The position numbers were made by a program, and so were the translations under genes. DNA of 64,000 bases from CAVVNN01 sp963838035 (lineage in GTDB: Bacteria > Actinomycetota > Thermoleophilia > Solirubrobacterales > 70-9): the NCBI GenBank assembly GCA_963838035.1, contig CAWIPM010000002.1:496001-560000 (forward strand), written 5' to 3'. Below, in pieces: positions 16,116 to 25,163 of this stretch. The first letter of the stretch is position 1, and each line of letters opens with the position of its first letter. Below the pieces are notes generated by a model, which made no database searches, was not told where the DNA came from, and saw only the letters and a list, made by a program, of their open reading frames with translations.

Positions 16116-16343
16116 CTACGCGGAGGCGAAACGGGCTGCGGCGGCCTGCTCGTAGCGATCGGCCAAAGCCAGCGCGGCGTCGTGAAAGCCCTTGATGTCG
16201 GTCTCGGCGGCCTGGGTGCGGAGCTCCTCCGCGCGCGCGGAGAGCTCTCGAGGGGCTTGGCTGGTTTGCTCCAAGCGCTCCTCCATCAGCTCGAGCGCCC
16301 AGCGCTGCTCGTCGGGGAGGTCGGGCCAGGGGTGTGCGGACAT
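16116..16343 (-). CDS. small helical protein, unknown function
   Basis: A 75-residue protein from ATG 16343, acidic and Ala-rich, predicted to be two helices. It starts 'SAHPWPDLPDEQRWALELMEERLEQ'. No family recognised. It forms a convergent pair with the gene at 15751. The 230 bases to the right, up to the VWA gene stop, show no convincing gene. Confidence 0.55.
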   Translation of the reverse strand: MSAHPWPDLPDEQRWALELMEERLEQTSQAPRELSARAEELRTQAAETDIKGFHDAALALADRYEQAAAARFASA

Positions 16344-16575
16344 AGGGAAAGTGTAGCCGCGCCTGCCGCGGTCCCGAAAGGACTACGTCCGGCTCTTGGC
16401 TTCGGCGACGGGTAGGCTACCTGTGCAAGCGAGAGCGGGCTGGTTGTGAATCGAGCTGTAGGGCCAAGTTCGGAACGGGTCTCGAACCGCTCCCGGATTT
16501 TTGGCTCTACGGAGCAGCCGGAGAAGCGGACGACGGGTCTCGAAGCCGCGACTCAGTCGCAGGCTGAGCAGGAAG

Positions 16576-17880
16576 CTAGCGCCCGTGCTTCGGCATGCAG
16601 GTCCGGTAAGCGCGGGTCAGGGTCAGGGTGCGACCGTCGCTGAGCGTGACCTTCACCTTGACCTTGTAGCTGCCGTTCGGCAGACCGGTGACCTCGATCT
16701 TTCCCTTTGCGCGTTTGCCCTTGTAGGTCTTGACTTTGCGGCCCGCGACCTTCACCGAGACCTTCTCGACACCGAGACCCTTCGGTGGCCTGATCTTGAG
16801 AGCGAGGGCGCGGCGGCGCGAGCACTTCGAGGTCGCCTTCGGCAGCGAGATCACCGAGCTGGCCTTCAGCTTAGGCAGCGGGCCCGCTCCGCTTCCGCAG
16901 CCGGTGAGGCTGAGCGGACCCAGCGCCACCGCAGGGGCGGCATCTCCCTCGGCGTCGGAGAACGACGTCCCGGTCAGCACAGCCGTGGCCGCGCATCCCG
17001 AGCTCGCCGAGTGCGAGGCGTGGAAACTCAGCGTCGCCGTCTCTTCCTCGAGGCTCGGGATCGTCCAGGTGACGTCCGAGCCGGCGATCGCGACCGTGCC
17101 CTGCGAGGCCGCCGGCGCCGATGCCGCGAAGCCCGGTGTGAGGTGGAAGGCCCAGGAAACGTTGGTCGCGCCCGGCAGCTTCGTCGGCTGGGCGGCGTAG
17201 TCGCCGCTCAACTGTGCGGCTTCGGTCGGATAGGGAACGGTCCCGTCGCTGTCGAGCGCTTCGAGCCCAGTGCCCGATGCTTCAGAGCCCAGGCCGATCA
17301 CGCGGCGCTCGACCCCAGCCGCTTCGTCGGCGGCGAGGGCTTCGGCGAGCGTTGGAGGTTCCACCGTGTTTTCGCCGTCGGCCACCAGGTAGGCGATGCG
17401 CTTGTGCGTGGCCGAGCTGGGGATCGCGGTAAGCAGTTCCGCGGCCTGCTGCAAACCGCAGCCGATGCAGCTTTCGCCTTCCGGGCTGCCCGAGTCGATG
17501 GCGGTCGTGATCGCCGTCTGATCGGCGGTCGGCGCCACCGCAGTCGTAGCCGCAGTGGAGAACAGCACGACGCCGACCTTGCCGCCGCGAGCGAAGAAGC
17601 CGTCGGAGTCGAGTTCGCCGACGAAGCTCTTGGTCGCCGAGCTGAGAACGCCCCACTTGGTCGAAAGGCCGAACGAGCCGGCCATGCTGCCCGAGTTGTC
17701 GAGGACGAAGACGATGTCGACAGCCGCCGACTTGCCCGTGATCGAGACGCTGTAGCCGGTCCCGCCGTCAGCGGCAACGGTGGAGGGACTTGCGGCACCA
17801 CCGGAGGCATGGTCGTATGCGGCTCGCGCAGGGCTGACCAGACACAGCACGAGCGCCATCACGAGAAGCGAACGCCGCAT
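16576..17880 (-). CDS. secreted von Willebrand factor A domain protein
   Basis: A 434-residue protein with a signal peptide (MRRSLLVMALVLCLVSPARA). A VWA domain follows, with the metal-ion-dependent adhesion site 'DNSGSM' near residue 56, the supporting Thr/Asp region and 'LVADGENT'. Residues about 230-330 are beta-rich (DUF11- or Ig-like), and the C-terminal 80 residues are a basic Lys-rich beta domain with 'GKRAKGKIEVTGLPNGSYKVKVKV'. It is probably a surface or extracellular binding protein. The start is ATG 17880; a longer frame upstream adds 45 residues before the signal peptide and is rejected. Confidence 0.82.
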   Translation of the reverse strand: MRRSLLVMALVLCLVSPARAAYDHASGGAASPSTVAADGGTGYSVSITGKSAAVDIVFVLDNSGSMAGSFGLSTKWGVLSSATKSFVGELDSDGFFARGGKVGVVLFSTAATTAVAPTADQTAITTAIDSGSPEGESCIGCGLQQAAELLTAIPSSATHKRIAYLVADGENTVEPPTLAEALAADEAAGVERRVIGLGSEASGTGLEALDSDGTVPYPTEAAQLSGDYAAQPTKLPGATNVSWAFHLTPGFAASAPAASQGTVAIAGSDVTWTIPSLEEETATLSFHASHSASSGCAATAVLTGTSFSDAEGDAAPAVALGPLSLTGCGSGAGPLPKLKASSVISLPKATSKCSRRRALALKIRPPKGLGVEKVSVKVAGRKVKTYKGKRAKGKIEVTGLPNGSYKVKVKVTLSDGRTLTLTRAYRTCMPKHGR

Positions 17881-18172
17881 AGACGGAGGATACCGGCTCG
17901 CGATCGCGCGGCCTCCCCGGCGGGTCCGGCCCGAAAACCTCGAACCCCGGCGAAGAATTTGGGCCTCCAGATTCGGTTTTGCCGAGCGGTGGATGATCGG
18001 CGCCGTGCCCGCCAAACATGTCCCATTGACCGTGGTGCATCACTCGCCAGGTTTCCGTGCATCACACCTGCATCACAGATGCCCCCGAACCGCCCCGCAA
18101 GGCCGCCCCGCCGTGCCTGGCGTGGTGCGGCTTTGCGGAGGGTTGCTAGGCACGACGGGGAGAAACTGCCAA

Positions 18173-18246
18173 TCGGGGCGACTGGATTTGAACCAGCGAC
18201 CGCTCGGCCCCCAGCCGAGTGCGCTACCAGACTGCGCCACGCCCCG
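18173..18246 (-). tRNA. tRNA-Pro (GGG)
   Basis: The minus strand folds as a full cloverleaf: acceptor CGGGGCG/CGCCCCG, anticodon stem CTCGG/CCGAG around loop CTGGGGG (anticodon GGG), and T-loop TTCAAAT. The discriminator is A; no CCA is encoded. Confidence 0.95.
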
Positions 18247-18292
18247 TGGCTGACTTGCATTCTGCCGGATTGGCGGCAGACTGTCCGTCCGC

Positions 18293-18363
18293 GCGGCGGT
18301 AGCTCAACGGTAGAGCCTCAGCCTTCCAAGCTGATGACGCGGGTTCGATTCCCGTCCGCCGCT
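18293..18363 (+). tRNA. tRNA-Gly (TCC)
   Basis: Full cloverleaf with acceptor GCGGCGG/CCGCCGC, anticodon loop CTTCCAA (anticodon TCC) and T-loop TTCGATT. The discriminator is T, as usual for bacterial tRNA-Gly. It lies 46 bases from tRNA-Pro on the other strand. Confidence 0.95.
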
Positions 18364-18465
18364 CTCACGGCCGGTCGCATCGTTCGTCAGCTGCCGGCCA
18401 TCTCGCCCTTGGCGTGCAGCGGCTACCAGGAGGCGCCGAAGCAGGCCGACTTGCCGCCGGCGCTT

Positions 18466-19173
18466 TCACGTCGTCGCCTCTCTTTGGGAACCGCCGTACA
18501 TCGCTGTCTTGCCGCCTCCGATCGGGGCGACGAAGGTCCGCCCACCGGCGTGGACGACGAGGGCGCGGGCGAGGTCGAGGTCGAGCGCGGAGCTGAGCAC
18601 TGCCGACTCGTCACCGCCCCAGCGGTAGCGGAAGGTGCCGGCCGAGACATCGGCTCCACCCGGGCCGCGCATGGACACCCGGCAGAGCGTCCCCGACCTG
18701 ATCCCCTTCACGTACATCTGGATCTCGGTCCCGTAGGCGTGCGGGTAAAGGGTGGCTGCGATCGTCACCCCGGCCGGAACGGAGCGGAAGGTGACGTGCT
18801 GCTCGGGCCCCGGCTCTCCTCCTCCGGACAGCACGAAGATAGCCAGGGCCGCCGCGGCAACCGCGGCGGTCGCGCCGCTCAGCGCCAGCCCGAGCCGCAG
18901 GCTGCGGCGGCGCCGACCGGCGCCGCGCTCCGCCGCGACGGCGGCGGCAACCTTCCCGGCAAGCGCGGGTGGCGGCGCCGGTGCCGGGCCGAAGCGCTCG
19001 GGGTCGCCGTGGGGTAGCAGGCGCGCGACCAGCGCCAGCGAGTCGGCCTCGGCGCGGCAGCCCGCGCAGCCCTCGAGGTGCGCCTTCAGGCCCGCTTCCT
19101 CCTCGACGGGGAGCTGGCCCAGCGCGTGGGCGCCGAGCGACTCCCTCCACTCGCGACAGCTCTCAGTCTTCAT
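18466..19173 (-). CDS. anti-sigma factor with zinc-finger domain
   Basis: A 235-residue protein. The N-terminal anti-sigma domain has the zinc motif as 'CREW...HLEGCAGC' (residues about 6-38), typical of ZAS proteins that bind and silence ECF sigma factors. One transmembrane helix lies at about residues 93-116. The extracytoplasmic C-terminal domain (about 120 residues) resembles anti-sigma-K C-terminal (RskA-like) domains. Start is ATG 19173, overlapping the sigma gene stop by 11 bases, so the pair is co-translated. Confidence 0.88.
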   Translation of the reverse strand: MKTESCREWRESLGAHALGQLPVEEEAGLKAHLEGCAGCRAEADSLALVARLLPHGDPERFGPAPAPPPALAGKVAAAVAAERGAGRRRRSLRLGLALSGATAAVAAAALAIFVLSGGGEPGPEQHVTFRSVPAGVTIAATLYPHAYGTEIQMYVKGIRSGTLCRVSMRGPGGADVSAGTFRYRWGGDESAVLSSALDLDLARALVVHAGGRTFVAPIGGGKTAMYGGSQREATT

Positions 19174-19672
19174 AGCCCATCTCCTCGAGCACGACCCGCA
19201 GGGCGCGCAGACCGTAGTAGACGCGGCTCTTCACCGTGCCCTCCGGGACGCCGAGCTCCTCGGCGACCTCGGCGTAGGGACGGCCGCGGTAGTAGGTCTC
19301 GACGATCACCCGGCGATGATCGTCGCCGATCCTCCGCATCGCCTCCTCCACCTGCCAGGCGAGCAGGGCGTCGTCGAGCGGCTCGACCGAGGGCTCGACT
19401 CCGCCGTCGGCGACCCCGGGCCGGACGGCGCGGGCGCGCCCGAGGTCGATGACGACATTGCGCAGGATCGCGAACAGCCAGGTCCGCAGCGAGCCGATCT
19501 GCGGGTCGAAGCGCTCGCCCGCGCGCCAGGCACGCAGGAACGTCTCCTGCACGGCCTCTTCGGCCAGCCCGGAATCGCCGAGCGAGCGCATCGCGAAACC
19601 GTAGAGCTCGCCGGCGTGCGCCGCGTAGGCCTCGCGCACGTCTCGCTCGCGGGTGAGTGCCCCGGATGACAT
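19163..19672 (-). CDS. ECF sigma-70 family factor
   Basis: A 169-residue sigma factor. Region 2 is 'YGFAMRSLGDSGLAEEAVQETFLRAWRAGERFDP' with 'LRTWLFAILRNVVIDLGR'; region 4 is 'VEEAMRRIGDDHRRVIVETYYRGRPYAEVAEELGVPEGTVKSRVYYGLRAL'. This is the standard ECF two-region layout. The start at ATG 19672 matches the family; upstream in-frame sequence is antisense to the cupredoxin gene. Its partner anti-sigma overlaps downstream. The regulon may include the divergent or adjacent cupredoxin and efflux genes, which is untested. Confidence 0.9.
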   Translation of the reverse strand: MSSGALTRERDVREAYAAHAGELYGFAMRSLGDSGLAEEAVQETFLRAWRAGERFDPQIGSLRTWLFAILRNVVIDLGRARAVRPGVADGGVEPSVEPLDDALLAWQVEEAMRRIGDDHRRVIVETYYRGRPYAEVAEELGVPEGTVKSRVYYGLRALRVVLEEMGYED

Positions 19673-19721
19673 CAGAGCGATCTTGAGGCGGGAGTCGTGT
19701 CCATTGCAGCCGGTAACGCCA

Positions 19722-20114
19722 TCAGCGCACGACGATCTTGCCGTGCATGAAGGAGTGGATCTTGCAGTGGTACGTAAAGACCCCGGGGCTGGCGAAGCGC
19801 ACCGCAACGGAGTGCCCGGGGCGGATGCGGCCGGTGTCGAAGCCGCCGCCCCGCGTCGCGGTGTGTGTGACGGAGCTGCGATTGGCGAAGACAACCCTGG
19901 TCCCCCGCCCGACGGTCAGCGTATGGGGATGGAAGGCGAAGCTGCGAATCCCGACGCTCACCGTCGTCGCCCTCAGATGGGCTCGCTGGCGGGGCTGCCA
20001 CTTTCCGGCGGCCGGCGATTCGGCGCTCGCGATCAGGGCGACCGTCAGCGCGATTGCCACCAGGCCGGCGGCCGCCGGCCGCCTCCTGCGGCGTGACTCG
20101 CGGATCGATCGCAT
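19722..20114 (-). CDS. secreted cupredoxin (plastocyanin-like)
   Basis: A 130-residue protein with an Arg-rich N-terminus and signal peptide, then a single cupredoxin domain. The type 1 copper ligands are visible: 'VTHTA' (His) and 'FTYHCKIHSFMHGKIVV' (Cys, His, Met). It probably carries electrons or binds copper outside the membrane. The start is ATG 20114, upstream of a basic n-region. It sits just upstream of the sigma/anti-sigma pair on the same strand, with a 49-base gap, so it may belong to the same transcript. Confidence 0.85.
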   Translation of the reverse strand: MRSIRESRRRRRPAAAGLVAIALTVALIASAESPAAGKWQPRQRAHLRATTVSVGIRSFAFHPHTLTVGRGTRVVFANRSSVTHTATRGGGFDTGRIRPGHSVAVRFASPGVFTYHCKIHSFMHGKIVVR

Positions 20115-20192
20115 CGTCTTTTCTACGGGGAGAAGGGCAGCCGGGTTCAAAGCAGATCATGATCGATCGCCGGCGTCCAACCACATCGACGG

Positions 20193-21830
20193 CTACGCGG
20201 CCGTCGCCGCCGGCCGGGCGGGGGCGCTGCTCTCCCCCTCGGCAACCGGGCGCGTCGGCAGTCGTCGCGTGAACCACAACGACAGGAGCGCCGCCGCTGC
20301 GACGGCGCCAAGCGCAAGCCGCAGCGCCTCAAGCTGCGCGTCACCGTAGTCCGTCGCGACCGCATTGGCCTGCTCCTGCGTCAGCCCACCCTCGATCGCC
20401 GCCTTTTCGACGTCCTTCACGGGCACGATGTCGATTCCCTGCTCGGTATTCGCGGCGATCGTCTCGCGGGCGGCCGCCGGAATGGCCGGGTTGTCGGCGA
20501 TGCGCTGACTGAACCCTGTCGCCAGCGAGGCGAGCAGCACTGCGCCGATGACCGCGGTCCCGAGCGAGGAGCCGAGGTTCTGGGCGGTGCCCTGGAGCCC
20601 GCCCCCCTCGCTGCTCTTGGCGGGCGCGACGGAGGACATGATCACGTTCCCCAGCTGCGAGGCGAGTAGGCCGGCGCCCGCTCCGATCAGGCCGAGCGCG
20701 ACCTTGAAGCCGATGTCGTTCAGCGTCATGTCGAGCGTCGCCAGCATCACGATCGCGCCGATGCAGACGGCGAGCAACCCGAGCTGCGCGACGGTGCGCG
20801 GCGTGCGGCGTGCGGCGATCCGCGGCCCAAGCAGCGCGAAGACGAGCATCGCCAGTGACAGCGGAAGCAGTCGCTTACCGGTCTCGAACGCGTCGAAGCC
20901 CAGCACGACCTGCAGGTACACGGGGATGACGAAGAAGGTGCCCATCAGGACGAGCTGCTGCCCCAGCAGGGTCGAGAGCCCCGCGCGCATCTGCCCGATC
21001 CCGAGCAGAGTCGTGTCGAGCAGCCGGTCCCGGCCGAGGCGGGCACGACGCTGCTCCCAGACGACGAACGCTCCGAGCAGCGCCAGGCCGCCGAGGACCA
21101 GGAACGGCACCGGCGAGAAGCCCAGCGGCGTGATCTCCGTGCCGTTGATCGTCGGCGGCGTGCGCGGCATGACGAACCCCCAAACGCTGCTGCGCAAGAC
21201 CGCGAACACGACGAGCCCGAGCCCGCTTGCGGAGAGTGCCACGCCGCCGATGTCGAGCTGCGGGCGCCGCCCTGTGCCTGCAGCCCTGGGGATCTTGCCG
21301 CGAAAGAGCAGGATCCCGATCACGACGATCGTCTCGGCGGCGAACACGTAGCGCCAGGTGTATTCCGTCGTCACCCAGCCGCCGATGAGCGGGCCTGCGG
21401 CGACCGCGACGGCGGCGACGCCGCCGAGCAGCGCGTAGGCCAGCGCCCGATCGTGGCCCTCGTAGCTGGCCGCGGTAAGCGCTGCGATCGCGGGGATCAC
21501 GAGCACGGCGCCGAGCCCCTCGATTCCCGACCAGCCGATCAGCAGAACGGCGAGGTTCGGGCTCAGCGACGTGGTCAGCGACCCCACCCCGTAGAGAGCC
21601 AGGCCGATCGCGAAGGCGCGATTGCGGCCGAGGATGTCGCCGAGCTTTGCGCCGAGCAGCATGAACGCCGCCATTACCAGCGTGTACAGCGTGATCGCCG
21701 TCTGCACCCCCTGGATCGTGGTGCCGAGGTCCTTGACGATCTGGGAGATCGCCACGTTCATGACGCTCGTGTCGAGCACCATCACGAACTGGGCCGAGGC
21801 CAGCATGAAGAGGGGAATCCACTTCCGCAT
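20193..21830 (-). CDS. MFS transporter, DHA2 (14-helix) drug efflux family
   Basis: A 545-residue membrane protein. The N-terminus 'FVMVLDTSVMNVAISQI' is motif D1 of the DHA2 family, and 'GAKLGDILGRNRAF' is the loop 2-3 motif A. 'AGPLIGGWVTTEYTWRYVF' is the antiporter motif C with the following Trp-Arg. About 14 helices are visible, with a C-terminal tail rich in Ala, Ser and Pro. It probably exports drugs or toxic compounds by proton antiport. It lies downstream of a large LuxR-type regulator with a 67-base gap and is likely its target. Confidence 0.9.
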   Translation of the reverse strand: MRKWIPLFMLASAQFVMVLDTSVMNVAISQIVKDLGTTIQGVQTAITLYTLVMAAFMLLGAKLGDILGRNRAFAIGLALYGVGSLTTSLSPNLAVLLIGWSGIEGLGAVLVIPAIAALTAASYEGHDRALAYALLGGVAAVAVAAGPLIGGWVTTEYTWRYVFAAETIVVIGILLFRGKIPRAAGTGRRPQLDIGGVALSASGLGLVVFAVLRSSVWGFVMPRTPPTINGTEITPLGFSPVPFLVLGGLALLGAFVVWEQRRARLGRDRLLDTTLLGIGQMRAGLSTLLGQQLVLMGTFFVIPVYLQVVLGFDAFETGKRLLPLSLAMLVFALLGPRIAARRTPRTVAQLGLLAVCIGAIVMLATLDMTLNDIGFKVALGLIGAGAGLLASQLGNVIMSSVAPAKSSEGGGLQGTAQNLGSSLGTAVIGAVLLASLATGFSQRIADNPAIPAAARETIAANTEQGIDIVPVKDVEKAAIEGGLTQEQANAVATDYGDAQLEALRLALGAVAAAALLSLWFTRRLPTRPVAEGESSAPARPAATAA

Positions 21831-21897
21831 GGTCGTTCGCCGATCCTACTTCCGGCCGGCGATCACCTTGATCGCCATCGCTCCGACATTCGGCGTC

Positions 21898-24132
21898 TCA
21901 CTCCACCGGGCGCAGCAGCCCGGCTGCGCGGGCCCAATCGACGGCCTCGCGCCGCGAGGACACACCGAGCTTGCGATAGACGGCCTGCGCCTGGGTCTTC
22001 ACCGTGTTGGTGGAGACGTGGGTCTGCAGCGCGATCTGGGGAAACGAGTGGTGGGTCGGGAACCAGCCAAGGATCCGCAGCTCGGCGGGCGTCAGGTCGC
22101 TCACCGCAGAGGCCGAGATCGTCGCGGCCTCCGCCTCGGCCCGGCCCAGCCAGTCGGCCAGCAGGGTCGCCTCGGGCAGAAGCGAGGCCAGGCGCCGCGC
22201 CTCGCCGAGGAGGTCCTGGGCCAGGCTGACCTGGTCGAGCTGCGCGGCGGCTCGGGCCAGCACGATCCTGGTCTCGCTTTCATACCAGGGGGCGAACTCG
22301 TCGAGCCTGCGCATCAACCGGGCCCCGGTTCGCAGGTCTGCGGACGCCTCCTCGGCCATCCCACGGTGGGAGCGCACGAATGCGGAGACGGCGAATGCGA
22401 GGGCGGCCGTCGTGTAGTCGCCGAGGCCGGAACGCTCGATCTGGGCCCTGGCCTGGGAGGCGAGCATTTCCGCCACCTGCCAATCGGGCTCCTCGACAGC
22501 CATCAGGGCCAGCTGGGAAAGGCAGAGGACCTGGATGTGGGGACCGCCGACTGCGCCCCTTCGCGCGCCCTCGCTCAACCGCTCGCGCGCCTCCTCTGTG
22601 CGGTCGCGCAGGAGCAGGCTCGTCCCGTCCATCAGGCAGCACATCGAGAGCCAGGGACTCTCGTCCGCCATCACCTCGGCCGCCGCCGCGGCGCGCTCGC
22701 TCATCGCGGCCAAGCCGGCTCGGGCGAGCCCCGCTTCGGCCAGCGCGAGCCCCGCCGCCAGCGACGCCCCGTGAGCGGACGGGCGCATATTCCCGAGCAG
22801 GCTGCGCGAAACGGCGATCCAGTGCTCCGCCATGCTTCCCTCGCCACGCGCCAGGCAGCCCTGCGCGGCGGTCAGGCTCAGGGTCGGATGCTCCCCCAGC
22901 CGCTCCTCGCCGAGCCGGTCCAGCCATCGCTTCACCGTGGCGACGCGCCCGCGCGCGTTGTAATCGGGAACGCTCGCCCACAGCAGGTCTCCGGCGCGGT
23001 CGTAGGCCTTTGCCGCGATCGCGTGCTCGATCGCCCGATCGGTGTCTCCGTGCTCGGCCCACCAAATCGAAGCCCGCAGGTGCAGCTCGGGCTCCTGCTC
23101 GGGCTCGATCAGGCGCAGCTCGGCACTCAGCATGTCGGAGAAGAGTGCGTGGAGGCGGAACCACTCGTCCTTGCGGTCGAGGGAGAGCAGCAGCATGTTC
23201 CCGTGCAGAAGATCGCGCAGCGCGGCGGCCGAGCCGGTGCGCTCGAGGACCGCGTCGCAGAGGTCCCCGTTGAAGCGGTCGAGAACGGCGACCCGCCGCA
23301 GGAGATCCAACCGGCGTCGCGATATCGGCGCCAGGAACTCATCCCTGATGTAGTCGGCGACGATTCGATCGTCACCGGCGAAGCGCGAGATCGCGGCCCC
23401 CGGTTCGGCATCGTCGAGCAGCGCCGTCCCCGCCAGGTATAGAGCCGCCGGCCAGCCCTCGGCGCGCTCGACCAGAAGATCGAGGTCGCTCGGGCCCAGC
23501 TCGATCCCGATGCCCGCCAGTAGAGCCTGGCACTCCGGTTTCGTCATCGCCAGCTCGCCACGGTCGATCTCGGTAAGCATGCGGTTTGCGCGTAGCCTCC
23601 CGAGCGGCAGCGCCGGCTCCGAGTGGCTTGCCAGTGCGATCTGCGTTGCGCCGCGCGCATGTTCCGCCAGCACCCGGATCGTCAGCAGAGATTGCGGGGA
23701 CTCGATCTGCTCGAACTCGTCGAACACCAAAACGGCGCCGTTCTCGCGGGCCTCGATCGCCCCGCCGAGCCGCGGCAGCACGACGCCCTCGATGTCGGGA
23801 TCGGGCGCGGCGAGAGCCGCAGCGATGTCGCCGGGAAGCGGCTCGATCCGGTCGAGCGCGTCGACGACCCACTCAAGCAGGACCACCGGGTCGTTATGAG
23901 CGCCCCCGAGCGTGACGGAGGCGAACGGCCGTGGGTCGCGGGACGCCCACTGGGCCAGCACGATCGACTTGCCGTAGCCGCTGGGGGCGTTGAGAAGTAT
24001 CAGGGAGGAGGTGCTTGCTTCGAGCCTGTCGACCAGCCGCGACCGCTCGACGAGGCCGGCGAGCGACGGGTGATCGAGATCGACCCCCGCGATCGGGCGG
24101 GCCTCCAGAGGCGTGCAGTTGTCGGTCGTCAT
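21898..24132 (-). CDS. large ATP-dependent LuxR-family regulator (MalT/LAL-like)
   Basis: A 744-residue protein. A Walker A 'NAPSGYGKS' lies near residue 43, followed by a STAND-type NTPase with 'VLVFDEFEQI' as Walker B (about 120). The middle is a long array of TPR-like helices (about residues 330-660). The C-terminal LuxR helix-turn-helix is 'LTPAELRILGWF...IALQTHVSTNTVKTQAQAVYRKLGV' (about 680-735). The start at ATG 24132 (MTTDN) fits; a longer frame adds about 50 unrelated residues. Located directly upstream of the MFS efflux gene on the same strand; probably its activator. Confidence 0.9.
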   Translation of the reverse strand: MTTDNCTPLEARPIAGVDLDHPSLAGLVERSRLVDRLEASTSSLILLNAPSGYGKSIVLAQWASRDPRPFASVTLGGAHNDPVVLLEWVVDALDRIEPLPGDIAAALAAPDPDIEGVVLPRLGGAIEARENGAVLVFDEFEQIESPQSLLTIRVLAEHARGATQIALASHSEPALPLGRLRANRMLTEIDRGELAMTKPECQALLAGIGIELGPSDLDLLVERAEGWPAALYLAGTALLDDAEPGAAISRFAGDDRIVADYIRDEFLAPISRRRLDLLRRVAVLDRFNGDLCDAVLERTGSAAALRDLLHGNMLLLSLDRKDEWFRLHALFSDMLSAELRLIEPEQEPELHLRASIWWAEHGDTDRAIEHAIAAKAYDRAGDLLWASVPDYNARGRVATVKRWLDRLGEERLGEHPTLSLTAAQGCLARGEGSMAEHWIAVSRSLLGNMRPSAHGASLAAGLALAEAGLARAGLAAMSERAAAAAEVMADESPWLSMCCLMDGTSLLLRDRTEEARERLSEGARRGAVGGPHIQVLCLSQLALMAVEEPDWQVAEMLASQARAQIERSGLGDYTTAALAFAVSAFVRSHRGMAEEASADLRTGARLMRRLDEFAPWYESETRIVLARAAAQLDQVSLAQDLLGEARRLASLLPEATLLADWLGRAEAEAATISASAVSDLTPAELRILGWFPTHHSFPQIALQTHVSTNTVKTQAQAVYRKLGVSSRREAVDWARAAGLLRPVE

Positions 24133-24284
24133 CTCAAACGCTCGTCTCTGCCGCCCGAACCACCGGCGGCGATGTCGCGAACCTTCCCCGAGCCGGCACG
24201 CCGGGTCATCGGTAGAAATCACCCCTATCGGGGGATGGGGCGTACGGATACGCGGTCCGGCCTTCGCCAGAGATGGCTCTGGGG

Positions 24285-24779
24285 TCAACCAGCCGCGGCG
24301 GCGCCGATGGCGACGAGGTCCTGCGGGTGGATCCAGGTGTCCACCAGGGCCTGGCCTCCCGCCTCCGCGATCGCGTCGCGGAGGGGAATGGCCCAGCGAT
24401 GCTCGAGCAGGGCGACAGCGGCCACGGACCCCGGTGGGATCGCGTCGGCCAGGTACCAGACCTGCTCCTCGTCGATCAGCGAGCCGCCCTCGGCGCGCTC
24501 GGCGCCGGCCAGCGCTCCCGCCTCGGCGCCCTCCTCGCCGGCCGCCCCGAACCCGATCAGCGCCCCGGCGATGGCGCCCAGCTCGACCGCCTCCTCGCGG
24601 GGGATGTCGCTCAGCTCGACCTGCTCGATCTCCCCCTCGTCGCCCTTGCGAACGACGATCAGGTCGATGAGGCGGACGATGCCCTCCTCGCGCAGGCGGC
24701 GCAGCTCGGCGAGGGCCTTGCCCTCGAACTTGCCGTGCTCGAAGCCGACGACGAGGATCTGCACCGGTCCGAACTCCAT
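24285..24779 (-). CDS. DUF6325 family protein
   Basis: A 164-residue protein starting 'MEFGPVQILVVGFEHGKFEGKALAELRRL'. It has a Gly/Ala-rich centre ('GAIAGALIGFGAAGEEGAEAGALAG') that could form a membrane-associated hairpin, and ends 'HPQDLVAIGAAA'. This is the DUF6325 (formerly DUF1269-like) pattern, frequent in actinobacteria. The start at ATG 24779 is chosen because AAGGAG stands 8 bases upstream. It follows a SHOCT protein gene by 27 bases, a pairing often seen for this family. Role unknown. Confidence 0.8.
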   Translation of the reverse strand: MEFGPVQILVVGFEHGKFEGKALAELRRLREEGIVRLIDLIVVRKGDEGEIEQVELSDIPREEAVELGAIAGALIGFGAAGEEGAEAGALAGAERAEGGSLIDEEQVWYLADAIPPGSVAAVALLEHRWAIPLRDAIAEAGGQALVDTWIHPQDLVAIGAAAAG

Positions 24780-24806
24780 CTGGGCTCCTTCCATCGGCTG
24801 CGGCCC

Positions 24807-25076
24807 CTACATCCCCGCCAGCAGCTTCTGCTTCTCGGCCTCGTACTGCTCCTCGGTGAGCACGCCGGAGTCGAGCAGGCCTTTGAGCTTGGTCAGCGCC
24901 TCGATCCGCTCGGTCTCCGAGGACGGCGATGCCGCTTCCGAGGCCGGCGCCGCCGGGGCCGGAGCGGTGGGCTCCTGAGCCTCCTGGCCGGCTGCGGCTC
25001 GCTTACCGACGGCGTAGCCGGCGCCGCCGACCATCGCCGCGCGCAGCAGCGGCCTTCTTCTCCCGATCAGCGGCAT
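24807..25076 (-). CDS. SHOCT domain protein
   Basis: An 89-residue protein. The last 30 residues ('ALTKLKGLLDSGVLTEEQYEAEKQKLL') are a SHOCT domain, a short C-terminal helix-turn-helix module found in many membrane or phage proteins. Before it is an Ala/Pro/Glu-rich linker, and the N-terminus 'PLIGRRRPLLRAAMVGGAGYAVGK' may be a short membrane or glycine-zipper segment. The start at ATG 25076 is preferred over an upstream one. Likely co-transcribed with the DUF6325 gene. Confidence 0.8.
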   Translation of the reverse strand: MPLIGRRRPLLRAAMVGGAGYAVGKRAAAGQEAQEPTAPAPAAPASEAASPSSETERIEALTKLKGLLDSGVLTEEQYEAEKQKLLAGM

Positions 25077-25163
25077 GGCGACATCGAACCGCACCGGGCG
25101 ACCGGGGTCATCGTGCGAACCGGGTGAAATTTGGCGAAGCCCCGCGGCTCAGCGCAACCGTGA

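Noticed and set aside
16344..16575. Possible small gene between two hypothetical genes
   Set aside because: Short frames exist, but without ribosome sites or protein-like composition.
16501..19017. 838-codon plus-strand open frame across the VWA gene, both tRNAs and the anti-sigma gene
   Set aside because: It runs antisense to two recognised proteins and through tRNA-Pro and tRNA-Gly, with Arg-rich low-complexity translation. It is a GC artefact.
21622..23442. 606-codon plus-strand open frame opposite the LuxR regulator
   Set aside because: Antisense to a clear 744-residue STAND/LuxR protein; composition is typical of shadow frames.
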